Below, piece after piece: positions 53,150 to 61,806 of a stretch of DNA of 64,000 bases. Below the pieces are notes generated by a model. It was not told the origin of the DNA, did not search any database, and saw only the letters and a program-made list of their open reading frames with translations. The translations under genes were made by a program, and so were the position numbers. Numbering within the stretch: position 1 is the stretch's first letter; each line of letters starts with the position of its first letter. The DNA comes from Tidjanibacter sp. (GTDB lineage Bacteria; Bacteroidota; Bacteroidia; Bacteroidales; Rikenellaceae): positions 186,001-250,000 of the forward strand of contig JAGBFH010000006.1 in NCBI GenBank assembly GCA_017936605.1, in the 5' to 3' direction.

Positions 53150-53247
53150 GTCCTTAAAGTCCTAAAAGCCCTAAAAGCCCTTAAAGCCCTTAAAGCCCTT
53201 AACCTCCTTAACCTCCTTAACCTCCCTAACCTCCTTAACCTCCCTGA
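53150..53247. repeat. 9-bp tandem repeats (CCCTTAAAG, CCTTAACCT)
   Basis: Five CCCTTAAAG/CCCTAAAAG units merge into about six CTTAACCTC units. Again directly beside a double-hairpin copy. No gene between 52982 and 53326. Confidence 0.82.
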
Positions 53248-53273
53248 CCGCTCTTCCCAGGCGCAAAAAATAG

Positions 53274-53304
53274 AGTGGGGTGATGCGCACTGCATCACCC
53301 CACT
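53274..53304 (-). terminator. terminator of the oxidoreductase operon
   Basis: 12-13 bp stem GTGGGGTGATGC/GCATCACCCCAC with a 5-base loop; minus-strand continuation CTCTATTTTTTGC. Confidence 0.88.
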
Positions 53305-53326
53305 TCTCTTGTAAATAGAGCCCTTA

Positions 53327-53881
53327 TTACTCGGCTTTGTGAACAAGCTGAATAATCTCGCCGCCGTGAACGATAGCCTGCTCATTTGCGGGCAGGGTCT
53401 TCCAAGCGCGCTCGGGAAGCGATTTCTTCAAACCAATTTTCACATACTCCATATCAACGATGGGGCACACTTTCAGGTAGCCACCCAGAATCATCGTGTT
53501 GAACAGACGAGCATTACCCATCTTGGCGCACTCCTCGGTGGCGTTGATGGTGTAGATGTTGATGTCCTTACGAGTGGGGTGGTGGGTGATACCATTGGTA
53601 TCGTAGATGAGGTTACCGCCAGGGCGAACGCTCTGCTCGAACTTATCCAAGCTCTGCTGGTTCAGAACGATGACGGTGTCGCACATCTGCACGATGGGCG
53701 AGCTTACGGGCTGGTCGCTAACCACAACGGTTACATTGGCGGTACCACCACGCATCTCGGGACCATAGCTGGGCAGCCAGCTAACCTCGTAACCCTGCAA
53801 CATACCCGAGTAGGCCAAAATTTTACCGGTCGAGAGGACACCCTGTCCACCAAAACCTGCAATAATCAATTCCTGTTTCAT
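53327..53881 (-). CDS. 2-oxoacid:ferredoxin oxidoreductase, gamma subunit
   Basis: 184-residue gamma (POR_C) subunit: ELIIAGFGGQGVLSTGKILA at the N-terminus, YGPEMRGGTANVTVVVSD (about 38-55) and DTVIVLNQQSLDKFEQ. It works with the alpha, beta and ferredoxin-like subunits encoded immediately upstream to decarboxylate a 2-oxoacid to an acyl-CoA with reduction of ferredoxin. Last gene of the four-gene set. Confidence 0.92.
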   Translation of the reverse strand: MKQELIIAGFGGQGVLSTGKILAYSGMLQGYEVSWLPSYGPEMRGGTANVTVVVSDQPVSSPIVQMCDTVIVLNQQSLDKFEQSVRPGGNLIYDTNGITHHPTRKDINIYTINATEECAKMGNARLFNTMILGGYLKVCPIVDMEYVKIGLKKSLPERAWKTLPANEQAIVHGGEIIQLVHKAE

Positions 53882-53902
53882 ATCTCTTTGCTGTTTAAGG
53901 GT

Positions 53903-54667
53903 TTATTCGTCTTTAATATCACCAAGGGGATACTCTGCAACCAGATTCTCCTCCATCCACTTGTTGGCTGCTACGGGGCTCATCTTCCAACCGCTGTTGC
54001 AAGTTGCCACGAACTCAACAAACGACAGACCTTTGCCTGCCAGCGAGTTCTCCAGAGCCTTGCGGATAGCCTTCTTTGCTTTGCGAACAGCAGCGGGGGT
54101 ATGTACGCTCTGACGAGTTACATAGCATACGCCGGGCAGCTGGCATACGAAGTTGGCAACCTTGTAGGGATAGCCGTGCAACTGGGGATCACGACCGTAG
54201 GGGCAGGTAGCGGTCTTCATACCGATAAGGGTATTGGGCGACATCTGACCACCGGTCATACCATAGATTGCATTGTTTACATAGAATACTGCGATGCTCT
54301 CGCCACGGTTACATACGTGGATGCTCTCGGCGGTACCGATAGCGGCCAAGTCACCGTCACCCTGATAGGTGAAGACGAGTTTGTCGGGATAGAGCCTGTG
54401 GGCGGCGGTAGCAACAGCTGCTGCACGACCGTGGGCTGCCTGAATCCAGTCAATGTGGAGGTAGTTGTATGCAAATACCGAGCAACCTACGGGCGAAACA
54501 CCAATGGTCTTCTCCTGTACACCCATCTCCTCGATAACCTCAGCGATGAGTTTGTGGATGGTACCGTGGCTACAACCGGGGCAGTAGTGCATAACATTGT
54601 CTTTCAAGACGGGAGTCTTCGAATATACCAAATTCTCTTTGGTCTTCTCAACGATATATTCTGCCAT
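53903..54667 (-). CDS. 2-oxoacid:ferredoxin oxidoreductase, beta (TPP-binding) subunit
   Basis: 254 residues. The thiamine diphosphate motif is present: YQGDGDLAAIGTAESIHVCN with the GDGD metal-binding core, and NNAIYGMTGGQMSP. The N-terminal CPGCSHGTIHKLI region supplies cysteines for the iron-sulfur cluster, with a further conserved Cys in ATCPYGRDP. Typical KorB/VorA-type beta subunit. Confidence 0.93.
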   Translation of the reverse strand: MAEYIVEKTKENLVYSKTPVLKDNVMHYCPGCSHGTIHKLIAEVIEEMGVQEKTIGVSPVGCSVFAYNYLHIDWIQAAHGRAAAVATAAHRLYPDKLVFTYQGDGDLAAIGTAESIHVCNRGESIAVFYVNNAIYGMTGGQMSPNTLIGMKTATCPYGRDPQLHGYPYKVANFVCQLPGVCYVTRQSVHTPAAVRKAKKAIRKALENSLAGKGLSFVEFVATCNSGWKMSPVAANKWMEENLVAEYPLGDIKDE

Positions 54668-54676
54668 AACGATTTG

Positions 54677-55759
54677 CTATTTAATGATTTTGTTCTTGAG
54701 TGCCTCGTAAACCTGGTCGGGAGTGTAAACTGCACCACCGGTACGGCCGTAGTGCTCTACGGGTACGGCACCATTAACTGCGAGTCGTACATCGTCAACC
54801 ATCTGACCCATGTTCAACTCGGCAACGAGTACGCCTTTGGTCTTAGCTGCAACCTCCGCAATCTTCTTGCTGGGGAAGGGCCAGAGGGTGATGGGGCGGA
54901 TGAGGCCCACCTTGTAGCCATTTGCACGAGCGATAGAGATGGTCTCCTTGCAGATACGAGCCGACGAACCGAAAGCTACGATGAGGTAGTCGGCGTCGTC
55001 ACACATATACTCCTCGAAGCGTACATCCTCCTTCTCGCAGCGAGCATACTTCTCGAAAATCTTATAGTTGAACTGCTCCTGAGCATAGGGGTCCAACTCC
55101 AGAGAGGTGACGATGTTACCTTCGCGGTCGGCAGTCTTACCGGTACAAGCCCAGCTGCTGTGCATCTTCACGATCTCCTCGTCGGTCCAGCGGGGACGCT
55201 GCTCGGCGAGCTCAACTTTCTCCATCATCTGGCCAATAACGCCGTCCGAAAGAATCATTACAGGGTTGCGATACTTGAACGCCAGGTCGAATGCGTCGAA
55301 CACGAAGTCGTGCATCTCCTGTACCGAAGCGGGAGCCAGAACGATAACTTTGTAGTCACCGTGGCCACCACCCTTAACAGCCTGGTTGTAGTCGCTCTGT
55401 GCGGGCTGGATGGTACCAAGACCTGGGCCACCACGAGTGACATTCACAACAACGCAAGGAAGCTCTGCGCCAGCAAGATAGGTCAGACCCTCACACATAA
55501 GGCTGATACCGGGGCTCGACGACGAGGTCATAACTCGTTTGCCGCAAGCAGCACCACCATAAACCATGTTGATTGACGACACCTCGCTCTCTGCCTGTAC
55601 AACCACCATACCGGTAGTCTCCCAGGGTTTGCGCTCCATCAGTGTCTCCATTACCTCGCTCTGGGGGGTAATAGGATAGCCGAAATAACCATCGGCTCCG
55701 CAACGAATCGCAGCTTCTGCGATAACTTCGTTGCCTTTCATCAATTTAACTTCTCCCAT
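54677..55759 (-). CDS. vorB: 2-oxoacid:ferredoxin oxidoreductase, alpha subunit (VorB-type)
   Basis: 360 residues from the ATG at 55759; an earlier in-frame ATG (55819) lies inside the ferredoxin gene and is rejected. EVKLMKGNEVIAEAAIRCGA and FGYPITPQSEVMETL open the pyrimidine-binding domain; VTRGGPGLGTIQPAQSDYNQ follows. Closest in my memory to the 3-methyl-2-oxobutanoate (VOR) alpha subunit of Bacteroides, with 2-oxoglutarate (KOR) as the alternative. The subunit order delta-alpha-beta-gamma is shared by both. Confidence 0.88.
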   Translation of the reverse strand: MGEVKLMKGNEVIAEAAIRCGADGYFGYPITPQSEVMETLMERKPWETTGMVVVQAESEVSSINMVYGGAACGKRVMTSSSSPGISLMCEGLTYLAGAELPCVVVNVTRGGPGLGTIQPAQSDYNQAVKGGGHGDYKVIVLAPASVQEMHDFVFDAFDLAFKYRNPVMILSDGVIGQMMEKVELAEQRPRWTDEEIVKMHSSWACTGKTADREGNIVTSLELDPYAQEQFNYKIFEKYARCEKEDVRFEEYMCDDADYLIVAFGSSARICKETISIARANGYKVGLIRPITLWPFPSKKIAEVAAKTKGVLVAELNMGQMVDDVRLAVNGAVPVEHYGRTGGAVYTPDQVYEALKNKIIK

Positions 55760-55761
55760 AG

Positions 55762-55989
55762 CTACTCGAATTTTTGTCTGTAAACTGTGATACAAGTGTC
55801 CGGGCAAATAATTGCACAACTAGCACAACCGGTGCAGTTGTCGGGGTTTGCCATATGGGCGTAGTTATAGCCTTTGCCGTTGACATTGGGCGAGAGCGCC
55901 AAAACATCGCAGGGGCAAGAGGCAACACATACCTCGCAGCCTTTGCAGCGCTCGGTATCTACAACGATTGTTCCCTTGATTTTTGCCAT
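55762..55989 (-). CDS. 2 x 4Fe-4S ferredoxin-like (delta) subunit of the oxidoreductase
   Basis: 75-residue dicluster ferredoxin. Two motifs are complete: CKGCEVCVASCPCDVLAL (about 14-31) and CTGCASCAIICPDTCI (about 48-63), each C-x2-C-x2-C-x3-C. It passes electrons between the catalytic subunits and free ferredoxin. Ends 2 bases before the alpha-subunit start, so the subunits are translationally linked. First gene of the oxidoreductase set, 45 bases after DUF1015. Confidence 0.93.
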   Translation of the reverse strand: MAKIKGTIVVDTERCKGCEVCVASCPCDVLALSPNVNGKGYNYAHMANPDNCTGCASCAIICPDTCITVYRQKFE

Positions 55990-56034
55990 ACTGTTTAGTA
56001 GTTATAATTATTAATAGGTATACTTTTGGTTTCA

Positions 56035-57270
56035 CTAAAACTCGTGAATAACAACACCGCTGCGCAACTTGGGCTCAAACCAAGTGGTCTTGGGAGGCAT
56101 AATGTTGCCGCTGTCGGCGATGTCGATGAGCTGCTGCATCGAAACGGGGTAGAGAGCGAAGGCAACCTTCATCTCGCCACTGTCAACCCTCTTCTGCAAC
56201 TCGCCCAGGCCGCGGATACCGCCCACGAAGTCGATGCGTTTGTCCCTGCGGAGGTCTTTGATGCCGAGAATCTTGTCCAAAACAAGGTTCGAAAGAACGG
56301 TCACATCCAGAACGCCGATGGGGTCGTTGTCGTCGTAGGTGCCCTCTTTGGCGGTCATCGAGTACCACTCGCCATCCAGATAGAGGCCAAAGTTGTGGAG
56401 AGCGTTGGGCTTATAGATGTCTGCTCCTTTTTTCTCTACCACAAAGTCTTTCTCTACGGCTGCGAGGAACTCCTCTTTCGAGAGGCCATTCAGGTCTTTC
56501 ACTACGCGGTTGTAGTCGATGATGTTGAGCTGTGCATCGGGGAAGATAACAGCCAAGAAGTAGCAGTACTCCTCCTCACCGGTGTGGTTGGGGTTGGCCT
56601 GCATCCTCTCCTTACCCACGCCTGCAGCAGCAGCGGTACGGTGGTGACCGTCGGCTACATAGAGGGCGGGAATCTGCTCAAAGATGGCGGTGATGTTCTT
56701 GATATCCTCGTCACCGTCGATAAGCCAGAGGGTGTGACCTACACCATCCTCGCTCACGAAGTCATACTTGGGAGCCTCGGCAATCACGCGATTAACGATG
56801 GCGTTCATATCCTCCCTCTCGGGGTAGGCGAAGAATACGGGCTCGAGGTTTGCGCTCTGTGCCCTCACGTGTTTCATCCTATCCTCCTCTTTGTCGGCCC
56901 TGGTGAGCTCGTGTTTCTTGATGCGACCCTCGAGGTAGTCCTCAAAGTGGCAGCAAGCAACAAGACCATACTGGCGTTTGCCATTCATAGTCTGGGCATA
57001 GATGTAGTAGCACTCCTTCTCCTCCTTCAAGAGCCAGCCTTTCTCTTTCCAAGCCTTGTAGTTCTCTACGGCTTTGGCGTAGACGGCCTCGTCGTGCTCG
57101 TCGATGATGGGGTCGAAGTCGATCTCGGGTTTGATGATGTGCAGAAGGCTCTTCTGGCCTGCCTCGGCTTTGGCCTCAACGGAGTTGAGCACATCATAGG
57201 GGCGCGATGCTACCTCGTGAGCAAACTCCTGAGGGGGGCGTACGCCGCAAAATGCTTTAATCTTTACCAT
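56035..57270 (-). CDS. DUF1015 family protein
   Basis: 411-residue cytoplasmic protein of unknown function. Family pattern: IKAFCGVRPPQEFAHEVASR and PYDVLN at the start, then KPEIDFDPIIDEHDEAVYAK, YVADGHHRTAAAA (about residue 208) and FLAVIFPDAQLNIIDYNRVV. The DGHHR motif resembles ParB/Srx-fold phosphoryl-transfer sites (DUF1015 is grouped with that superfamily). It is consistently next to serA/serC in Bacteroidales (from memory), so a role in serine metabolism, for example as a serine kinase, has been suggested for relatives; not provable here. Confidence 0.9.
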   Translation of the reverse strand: MVKIKAFCGVRPPQEFAHEVASRPYDVLNSVEAKAEAGQKSLLHIIKPEIDFDPIIDEHDEAVYAKAVENYKAWKEKGWLLKEEKECYYIYAQTMNGKRQYGLVACCHFEDYLEGRIKKHELTRADKEEDRMKHVRAQSANLEPVFFAYPEREDMNAIVNRVIAEAPKYDFVSEDGVGHTLWLIDGDEDIKNITAIFEQIPALYVADGHHRTAAAAGVGKERMQANPNHTGEEEYCYFLAVIFPDAQLNIIDYNRVVKDLNGLSKEEFLAAVEKDFVVEKKGADIYKPNALHNFGLYLDGEWYSMTAKEGTYDDNDPIGVLDVTVLSNLVLDKILGIKDLRRDKRIDFVGGIRGLGELQKRVDSGEMKVAFALYPVSMQQLIDIADSGNIMPPKTTWFEPKLRSGVVIHEF

Positions 57271-57287
57271 AGTATTATATTCTCGCT

Positions 57288-58211
57288 TTATTTATTAACC
57301 TGGAATTTGCGGTTGCCGTTTACGAAGAAATCAACAATCTGCGTAGCGGCAGCTTTGGCTGCATTGTAGTTGGCCTCGGCGGTCTCTGCACCCTGTTTCT
57401 TGGGGGTTGCAAATACGCGGTTGCCATACTTCTCGGTGAGCTCTGCCTGGCAAGCAGCAGCGATATCGCTTGCATACTTGAGGTCCTCGCGCTCGCCCAG
57501 AACGGCCATCAGGTCCTCCTCATTGATAACCTCTTTGCGGGCGGTGTTCACCAGGATGGCGCCTTTGGGCATACTCTCCAGAAGGTGACGGTCTACCGAT
57601 TTGAGGTATTTGGGAGTTGCGGGAATATGGAGCGAAATGTAGTCGCAAGTCTTGTAGAGCTCCTCGGCGGTCTCAACGCGCTTTACGCCGTTGTTCTCGA
57701 AGATGCTCATATCGGTAATCGAGGGCGAGAGAGCGTAGACATCCATACCGAGTGCTTTGCCATAGCGGCCTACAATCTGGCCGATGTTGCCGTAGCCGTG
57801 GATACCGAGCTTCTTGCCGCTAATCTCCTTGCCTGTACCGGGTTTGAAGGTGTTACGCGACATATAAATCATAAGACCGAGAGCCAACTCTGCAACTGCG
57901 TTTGCGTTCTGGCCGGGGGTGTTCATAACAACGATGCCACGCTCCGTAGCGGCAGCGCAATCAACATTGTCGTAACCTGCACCTGCGCGAACAACAATCT
58001 TCAGCTGGGGAGCAGCGGCAATAACCTCGGCGGTAACCTTGTCGCTACGAACGATCAGAGCGTCGGCATCTTTCACTGCCTCCAAAAGCTGTGCTTTCTC
58101 GGTGTATTTCTCAAGGAGTGCGAGTTCCATACCCGCCTCTTTGACAACATTTGCAATAGCCTCAACTGCTGCTTTTGCAAAAGGTTTCTCTGTTGCTACT
58201 AAAATTTTCAT
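57288..58211 (-). CDS. serA: D-3-phosphoglycerate dehydrogenase (short form)
   Basis: First enzyme of the phosphorylated serine pathway. 307 residues from the ATG at 58211. It lacks the C-terminal ACT regulatory domain of long SerA. The NAD-binding GIHGYGNIGQIVGRYGKALG (about 142-161) and catalytic Arg region VVRAGAGYDNVDCAAATERG are present; the His/Glu pair is less clear from motif reading. In-frame ATG at 58286 would add 25 residues that overlap a possible intercistronic structure. Follows serC, so serine synthesis is the likely role. Confidence 0.9.
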   Translation of the reverse strand: MKILVATEKPFAKAAVEAIANVVKEAGMELALLEKYTEKAQLLEAVKDADALIVRSDKVTAEVIAAAPQLKIVVRAGAGYDNVDCAAATERGIVVMNTPGQNANAVAELALGLMIYMSRNTFKPGTGKEISGKKLGIHGYGNIGQIVGRYGKALGMDVYALSPSITDMSIFENNGVKRVETAEELYKTCDYISLHIPATPKYLKSVDRHLLESMPKGAILVNTARKEVINEEDLMAVLGEREDLKYASDIAAACQAELTEKYGNRVFATPKKQGAETAEANYNAAKAAATQIVDFFVNGNRKFQVNK

Positions 58212-58226
58212 AGGTTCTATTAAGCC

Positions 58227-58301
58227 ATAAAAGTCCACAGCACGCTCCCTTTTATGCTCATAGGTATAGGGCACAATCGTTGGCATACTATGGACTTTTA
58301 T
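58227..58301 (-). promoter_or_regulatory. inverted repeat in the serC-serA gap
   Basis: Perfect 11-bp arms ATAAAAGTCCA (58227-58237) and TGGACTTTTAT (58291-58301). A third ATAAAAG/CTTTTAT segment at 58249-58255 allows alternative pairing. Lies in the 114-base intercistronic RNA, ending 16 bases before the serA ATG. Confidence 0.4.
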
Positions 58302-58325
58302 TTATTGATTTAGGTATTGGTAATC

Positions 58326-59399
58326 TTATTTCACGTGAAGTTTCTCGAACTCCTGCATGCACTCTACGAGGGCCTTAACGCTCTCCAGGGGCAGTGCGTT
58401 GTAGCAGCTGGCACGGAAACCACCAACCAAGCGGTGACCCTTGATACCAACCATACCGCGAGCCTTTGCAAACTCCATAAACTCACCTGCGAGCTCTTCG
58501 TACTCGGGATTCATAACGAAGCAGATGTTCATCCTCGAACGGTCCTCCTTAGCAGCGGTGCCACGGAAGAGGGCGTTGCGGTCGATCTCGTTGTAGAGAA
58601 GGTCTGCTTTCTCGCAGTTGCGACGATACATCTCCTTCATACCGCCGATGCTCTTCATCCAACGCAGGGTCTCGAGAAGAACATAGATGGGGAATACGGG
58701 AGGAGTGTTGTACATCGAGTTGTTGTCAACGTGGGTTTTGGGGTGAACCATACTGGGCACATTGCGAACAACTTTCTCCATCATATCGTCACGGATGATA
58801 ACGAAGGTAACACCTGCGGGGGCGAGGTTCTTCTGTGCGCCACCATAGATGATAGCATACTTCGAAACATCAACGGGGTGGCTCAGGATGTCCGAGCTCA
58901 TATCGCAGATGTGAGGAATGGGCGAGTCGATGTCGATGTGATTCTCGGTACCGTAGATGGTGTTGTTCATACAGGTGTAGAGATAGTCACAATCGGTGGG
59001 GATGGTGTAGTTCTTGGGAATCTGGGTGAAGTTGCTCTCCTCACCGCTTGCGATAACCTCAACCTCGCCAAAGAGTTTAGCCTCCTTGATGGCCTTCTTG
59101 GTCCAAACGCCGGTATTTACATAAGCAGCTTTGGTGCCGAGGAAGTTATAGGGAATCTGGAAGAACTGGGTGCTTGCGCCACCACCAACGAAATAGATCT
59201 GATAGTTGTCGGGAATCTCCAAAAGCTCACGGAAGAGGGCTTTAGCCTCGTCCATTACTGCGTCGAAGTCTTTGGTACGGTGCGAAATCGAGAGAATCGA
59301 AAGGCCGCTGCCGTTGAAATCCAATACAGCCTCGGCTGCTTTTTTGATTACTACTTCGGGCAAAACCGAAGGACCTGCATTAAAATTGTGCTTTACCAT
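58326..59399 (-). CDS. serC: phosphoserine aminotransferase
   Basis: PLP enzyme converting 3-phosphohydroxypyruvate and glutamate to phosphoserine; 357 residues. The N-terminal [20 protein letters not shown] and the [20 protein letters not shown] segment with the SHR triad are diagnostic; [13 protein letters not shown] region and the Lys-containing [18 protein letters not shown] (PLP Schiff base, about 190-207) complete the active site. C-terminal [20 protein letters not shown] is typical. First gene of the ser operon. Confidence 0.97.
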   Translation of the reverse strand: MVKHNFNAGPSVLPEVVIKKAAEAVLDFNGSGLSILSISHRTKDFDAVMDEAKALFRELLEIPDNYQIYFVGGGASTQFFQIPYNFLGTKAAYVNTGVWTKKAIKEAKLFGEVEVIASGEESNFTQIPKNYTIPTDCDYLYTCMNNTIYGTENHIDIDSPIPHICDMSSDILSHPVDVSKYAIIYGGAQKNLAPAGVTFVIIRDDMMEKVVRNVPSMVHPKTHVDNNSMYNTPPVFPIYVLLETLRWMKSIGGMKEMYRRNCEKADLLYNEIDRNALFRGTAAKEDRSRMNICFVMNPEYEELAGEFMEFAKARGMVGIKGHRLVGGFRASCYNALPLESVKALVECMQEFEKLHVK

Positions 59400-59466
59400 T
59401 GTGTTTTGATTAGGTTAAAAAGTTAGTATTGTGTTGCAATATTCATTCAATCGTAGATTGCATCCG

Positions 59467-59498
59467 CAAATATACACCATTTTTTGGAGTAAAACAAC
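59467..59498 (-). promoter_or_regulatory. promoter of serC-serA-DUF1015 operon
   Basis: TATATTTG on the minus strand (59467-59474), 20-base spacer, GTTG (59495-59498; one mismatch to TTTG). Leaves a 5' leader of about 60 bases. Confidence 0.6.
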
Positions 59499-59541
59499 CC
59501 ATTCTCGCTTTATTTTTGTCCGATAGTAAGAAAATTTGCGC

Positions 59542-59549
59542 TATCTTTG
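59542..59549 (+). promoter_or_regulatory. -7 element (TATCTTTG) for yicC-gmk operon
   Basis: Consensus match 25 bases before the yicC ATG; TTTG is present but with a 23-base spacer. It overlaps an upstream in-frame ATG (59547), which is therefore not the start. Confidence 0.5.
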
Positions 59550-59573
59550 TCGGATAGAATCAACCCATTGGAA

Positions 59574-60458
59574 ATGATAAAGTCAATGACAGGTTTCGGT
59601 AAGTCCGAAATCGCCACCTCAGAAAGAAAAATTACTGTTGAAACCCGCTCGCTCAATGGCAAGCAGTTGGACCTCTCGGTGAAGTTGCCCGCGCGCTATC
59701 GTCAGTTTGAGTATGATATCCGCAACAGGGCCGCCAAGGTGCTCCAGCGCGGCAAGGTAGATATGTTTATTACGGTCGAGAACACCTCCGCACAAGCGGG
59801 AGCCGCGGGCGTGAATGCCGAACTCTTCAAGGCCTACTCCGAGCAACTGATGTCGTTGGCTATGGCCTCGGGTCTTGGTGGCGGTAGCGAGGTGCAATCG
59901 CAAGTCTTGGCGGCTGTTATGCGTATGCCCGATGTGGTTTCGAGCGAGGTGGATGCTGTCGGTGAGGAGGAGAGTGCCGCTCTGCTGAAAGCAGTGGATG
60001 AGGCGCTTGCGGCTCACGACAAGTTCCGCGAGCAGGAGGGTGCGGTGCTGATTGCCGACCTGCTCCACAGGGTGGACCTCATTCAGGGCTACAAGCAGGA
60101 GGTCATCCCCTATGAGGCTCGCCGTACGGAGGTCATCAAACAGCGCATCTTGGACCAACTCGCCCAGCTCTCTACGGGCTACGATGCCAACCGCTTGGAG
60201 CAGGAGATGATTTTCTATCTCGAGAAGCTCGACATCACCGAGGAGAAGGTGCGCCTCGATAAGCATTGCGACTACTTCCGCGAGGTGGCCGCAGGCGAGG
60301 AGAGTGTGGGTCGCAAACTGGGCTTTGTGGCACAGGAGATGGGCCGCGAAATCAACACTATGGGCTCCAAGGCAAATGACTCCGAAATCCAGATTTTGGT
60401 AGTTAAAATGAAGGATGAACTGGAGAAGATTAAAGAACAGGTACTCAATATTTTGTAA
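59574..60458 (+). CDS. yicC: YicC family endoribonuclease
   Basis: 294 residues from the ATG at 59574. The opening IKSMTGFGKSE and VETRSLNGKQLDLSVKLPAR, and the closing YDANRLEQEMIFYLEKLDIT, DKHCDYFRE and VGRKLGFVAQEMGREINTMG followed by SKAND are the YicC family signature. E. coli YicC is reported to be an RNase acting on small RNAs. The next gene gmk starts immediately after its stop, as in many bacteria. Confidence 0.95.
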   Translation: MIKSMTGFGKSEIATSERKITVETRSLNGKQLDLSVKLPARYRQFEYDIRNRAAKVLQRGKVDMFITVENTSAQAGAAGVNAELFKAYSEQLMSLAMASGLGGGSEVQSQVLAAVMRMPDVVSSEVDAVGEEESAALLKAVDEALAAHDKFREQEGAVLIADLLHRVDLIQGYKQEVIPYEARRTEVIKQRILDQLAQLSTGYDANRLEQEMIFYLEKLDITEEKVRLDKHCDYFREVAAGEESVGRKLGFVAQEMGREINTMGSKANDSEIQILVVKMKDELEKIKEQVLNIL

Positions 60459-61022
60459 ATGGGAAAACTGATTATATTTTCGGCTCCTTCGGGCTCGGGT
60501 AAAACTACCATCGTGCGCCGCCTTATGACCCTTGTCGAAGGGTTGGAATTTTCCGTGTCGGCGACCTCGCGTCAGCCCCGAGGAACGGAGCAGAATGGCA
60601 AAGATTACTACTTCCTTTCTGGCGAAGAGTTTGACCGCAAGGTGTCAGAGGATGCCTTTGTGGAGTGGGAGGAGGTCTATGCAGGAACGAAATATGGCAC
60701 GCTCCGCAGCGAGTTGGAGCGCATTTGGGCCGAGGGTCACACCATCCTCTTCGATGTGGATGTGAAGGGTGGTGTGAGGCTCAAAGATATCTTTGGCTCC
60801 GACGCGCTCTCCATCTTTGTGATGCCCCCTTCGATTGAGGAGTTGCGCAATAGGCTCGTTGGGCGTGCGACAGACTCGCCCGAAAAGATTGAGCAGCGCA
60901 TTGCCAAGGCCGACGAGGAGCTCGGCTATGCCGAGAAGTTCGACCTTGTGGTCGTTAATGACGACCTCGAGGAGGCTGTCGGCAAGGTGCGTGAGGCTGT
61001 CGTTGGTTTCATTGCAAAGTAG
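60459..61022 (+). CDS. gmk: guanylate kinase
   Basis: Phosphorylates GMP to GDP; 187 residues. The P-loop is FSAPSGSGKTTIVRRL (about 7-22). The GMP-binding segment has SATSRQPRGTEQNGKDY and FVEWEEVYAGTKYGT. The lid region RLVGRATDSPEKIEQRIAKA follows. Complete; zero-base gap after yicC and 9 bases before nadD. Confidence 0.97.
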   Translation: MGKLIIFSAPSGSGKTTIVRRLMTLVEGLEFSVSATSRQPRGTEQNGKDYYFLSGEEFDRKVSEDAFVEWEEVYAGTKYGTLRSELERIWAEGHTILFDVDVKGGVRLKDIFGSDALSIFVMPPSIEELRNRLVGRATDSPEKIEQRIAKADEELGYAEKFDLVVVNDDLEEAVGKVREAVVGFIAK

Positions 61023-61031
61023 CAAATTACA

Positions 61032-61790
61032 ATGGCCCTGATTGCACTCTACTTCGGCTCGTTTAACCCCCTCCATAAAGGGCACTTGGCGGTGGCCGAG
61101 TATGCCGTAAGAGAGGGCTTCGCAAGTGAAGTGTGGCTCGTGGTTTCGCCCCATAATCCCCATAAAAAAGCCTCTGGGTTGGCTCCCGAGGAGGAGCGTT
61201 TGGAGATGGCTCGCAGGGCTACGGAAAATATTGAGGGCGTGAGCGTTTGCGATGTTGAGTTTGGGATGGAGCGCCCATCCTATACGATTAGGACCATAGA
61301 GCGCCTCAAGGCTCTCTATCCCGATAAGGAGTTTGCCATTCTGGGTGGAGGCGATGTGGCGCAAACGATACACTCTTGGCGTGAGGGCGAGAGGCTTGTG
61401 GCCGAAAACAAAATCCTCATCTATCCCCGAGATGAGTTTGATGATTTTGGAGGGCCGTTTGTGATGCTCTCGGGTGCGCCCCGCCTGAGAATCTCCTCGA
61501 CCCGAGTGAGAGAACTCATTGCCGAGGAAGGAGAGTGGGAGAGTGAGGTGCCCGAGGTGGTGGCCGAGTACATAAAAGAACACAGACTATACAATTATAT
61601 GGCACAGCAAGAGATTCAGAGGGAGTTGGCACTCGGTAAAGAGGCCTTTGCGCGTAGCGATTTTGGCGCGGCAAAGAACCACTTTGGTGCCGTGCTCCGC
61701 ACAGATGAGAAGAATGTCGAGGCCCAGCAGTGGCTCGATATGATTGAGGATATTTTGGCGTTCCGCCACAAAGATTACTATAATCCATAG
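61032..61790 (+). CDS. nadD: nicotinate-nucleotide adenylyltransferase with C-terminal TPR-like tail
   Basis: NadD makes deamido-NAD from NaMN and ATP. Residues 1 to about 190 are a complete NadD: YFGSFNPLHKGHLAVAEYA (HxGH-type nucleotide site), VSPHNPHKK, and the closing RISSTRVRELIAEE. The frame does not stop at the usual end (YIKEHRLYNY) but continues about 60 residues: MAQQEIQRELALGKEAFARS then DFGAAKNHFGAVLRTDEKN and AQQWLDMIEDILAFRHKDYY. That tail reads as one to two tetratricopeptide-like helical pairs. In other Bacteroidales I recall a similar short TPR protein; here it is fused. The internal ATG at 61599 might allow separate translation. Confidence 0.9.
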   Translation: MALIALYFGSFNPLHKGHLAVAEYAVREGFASEVWLVVSPHNPHKKASGLAPEEERLEMARRATENIEGVSVCDVEFGMERPSYTIRTIERLKALYPDKEFAILGGGDVAQTIHSWREGERLVAENKILIYPRDEFDDFGGPFVMLSGAPRLRISSTRVRELIAEEGEWESEVPEVVAEYIKEHRLYNYMAQQEIQRELALGKEAFARSDFGAAKNHFGAVLRTDEKNVEAQQWLDMIEDILAFRHKDYYNP

Positions 61791-61806
61791 ACTACAGAGA
61801 ATAAAG

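Noticed and set aside
53339..55576. 745-residue open frame on the plus strand
   Set aside because: Antisense to three oxidoreductase subunit genes with intact catalytic motifs; no domain is recognisable in it.
55760..55819. 20-residue N-terminal extension of the oxidoreductase alpha subunit
   Set aside because: It lies within the ferredoxin-subunit gene in another frame, and the family begins at MGEVKLMKG.
56015..56023. TACTTTTG promoter-like element on the plus strand
   Set aside because: It would point into the antisense strand of DUF1015 with no gene to serve; taken as chance in an AT-rich gap.
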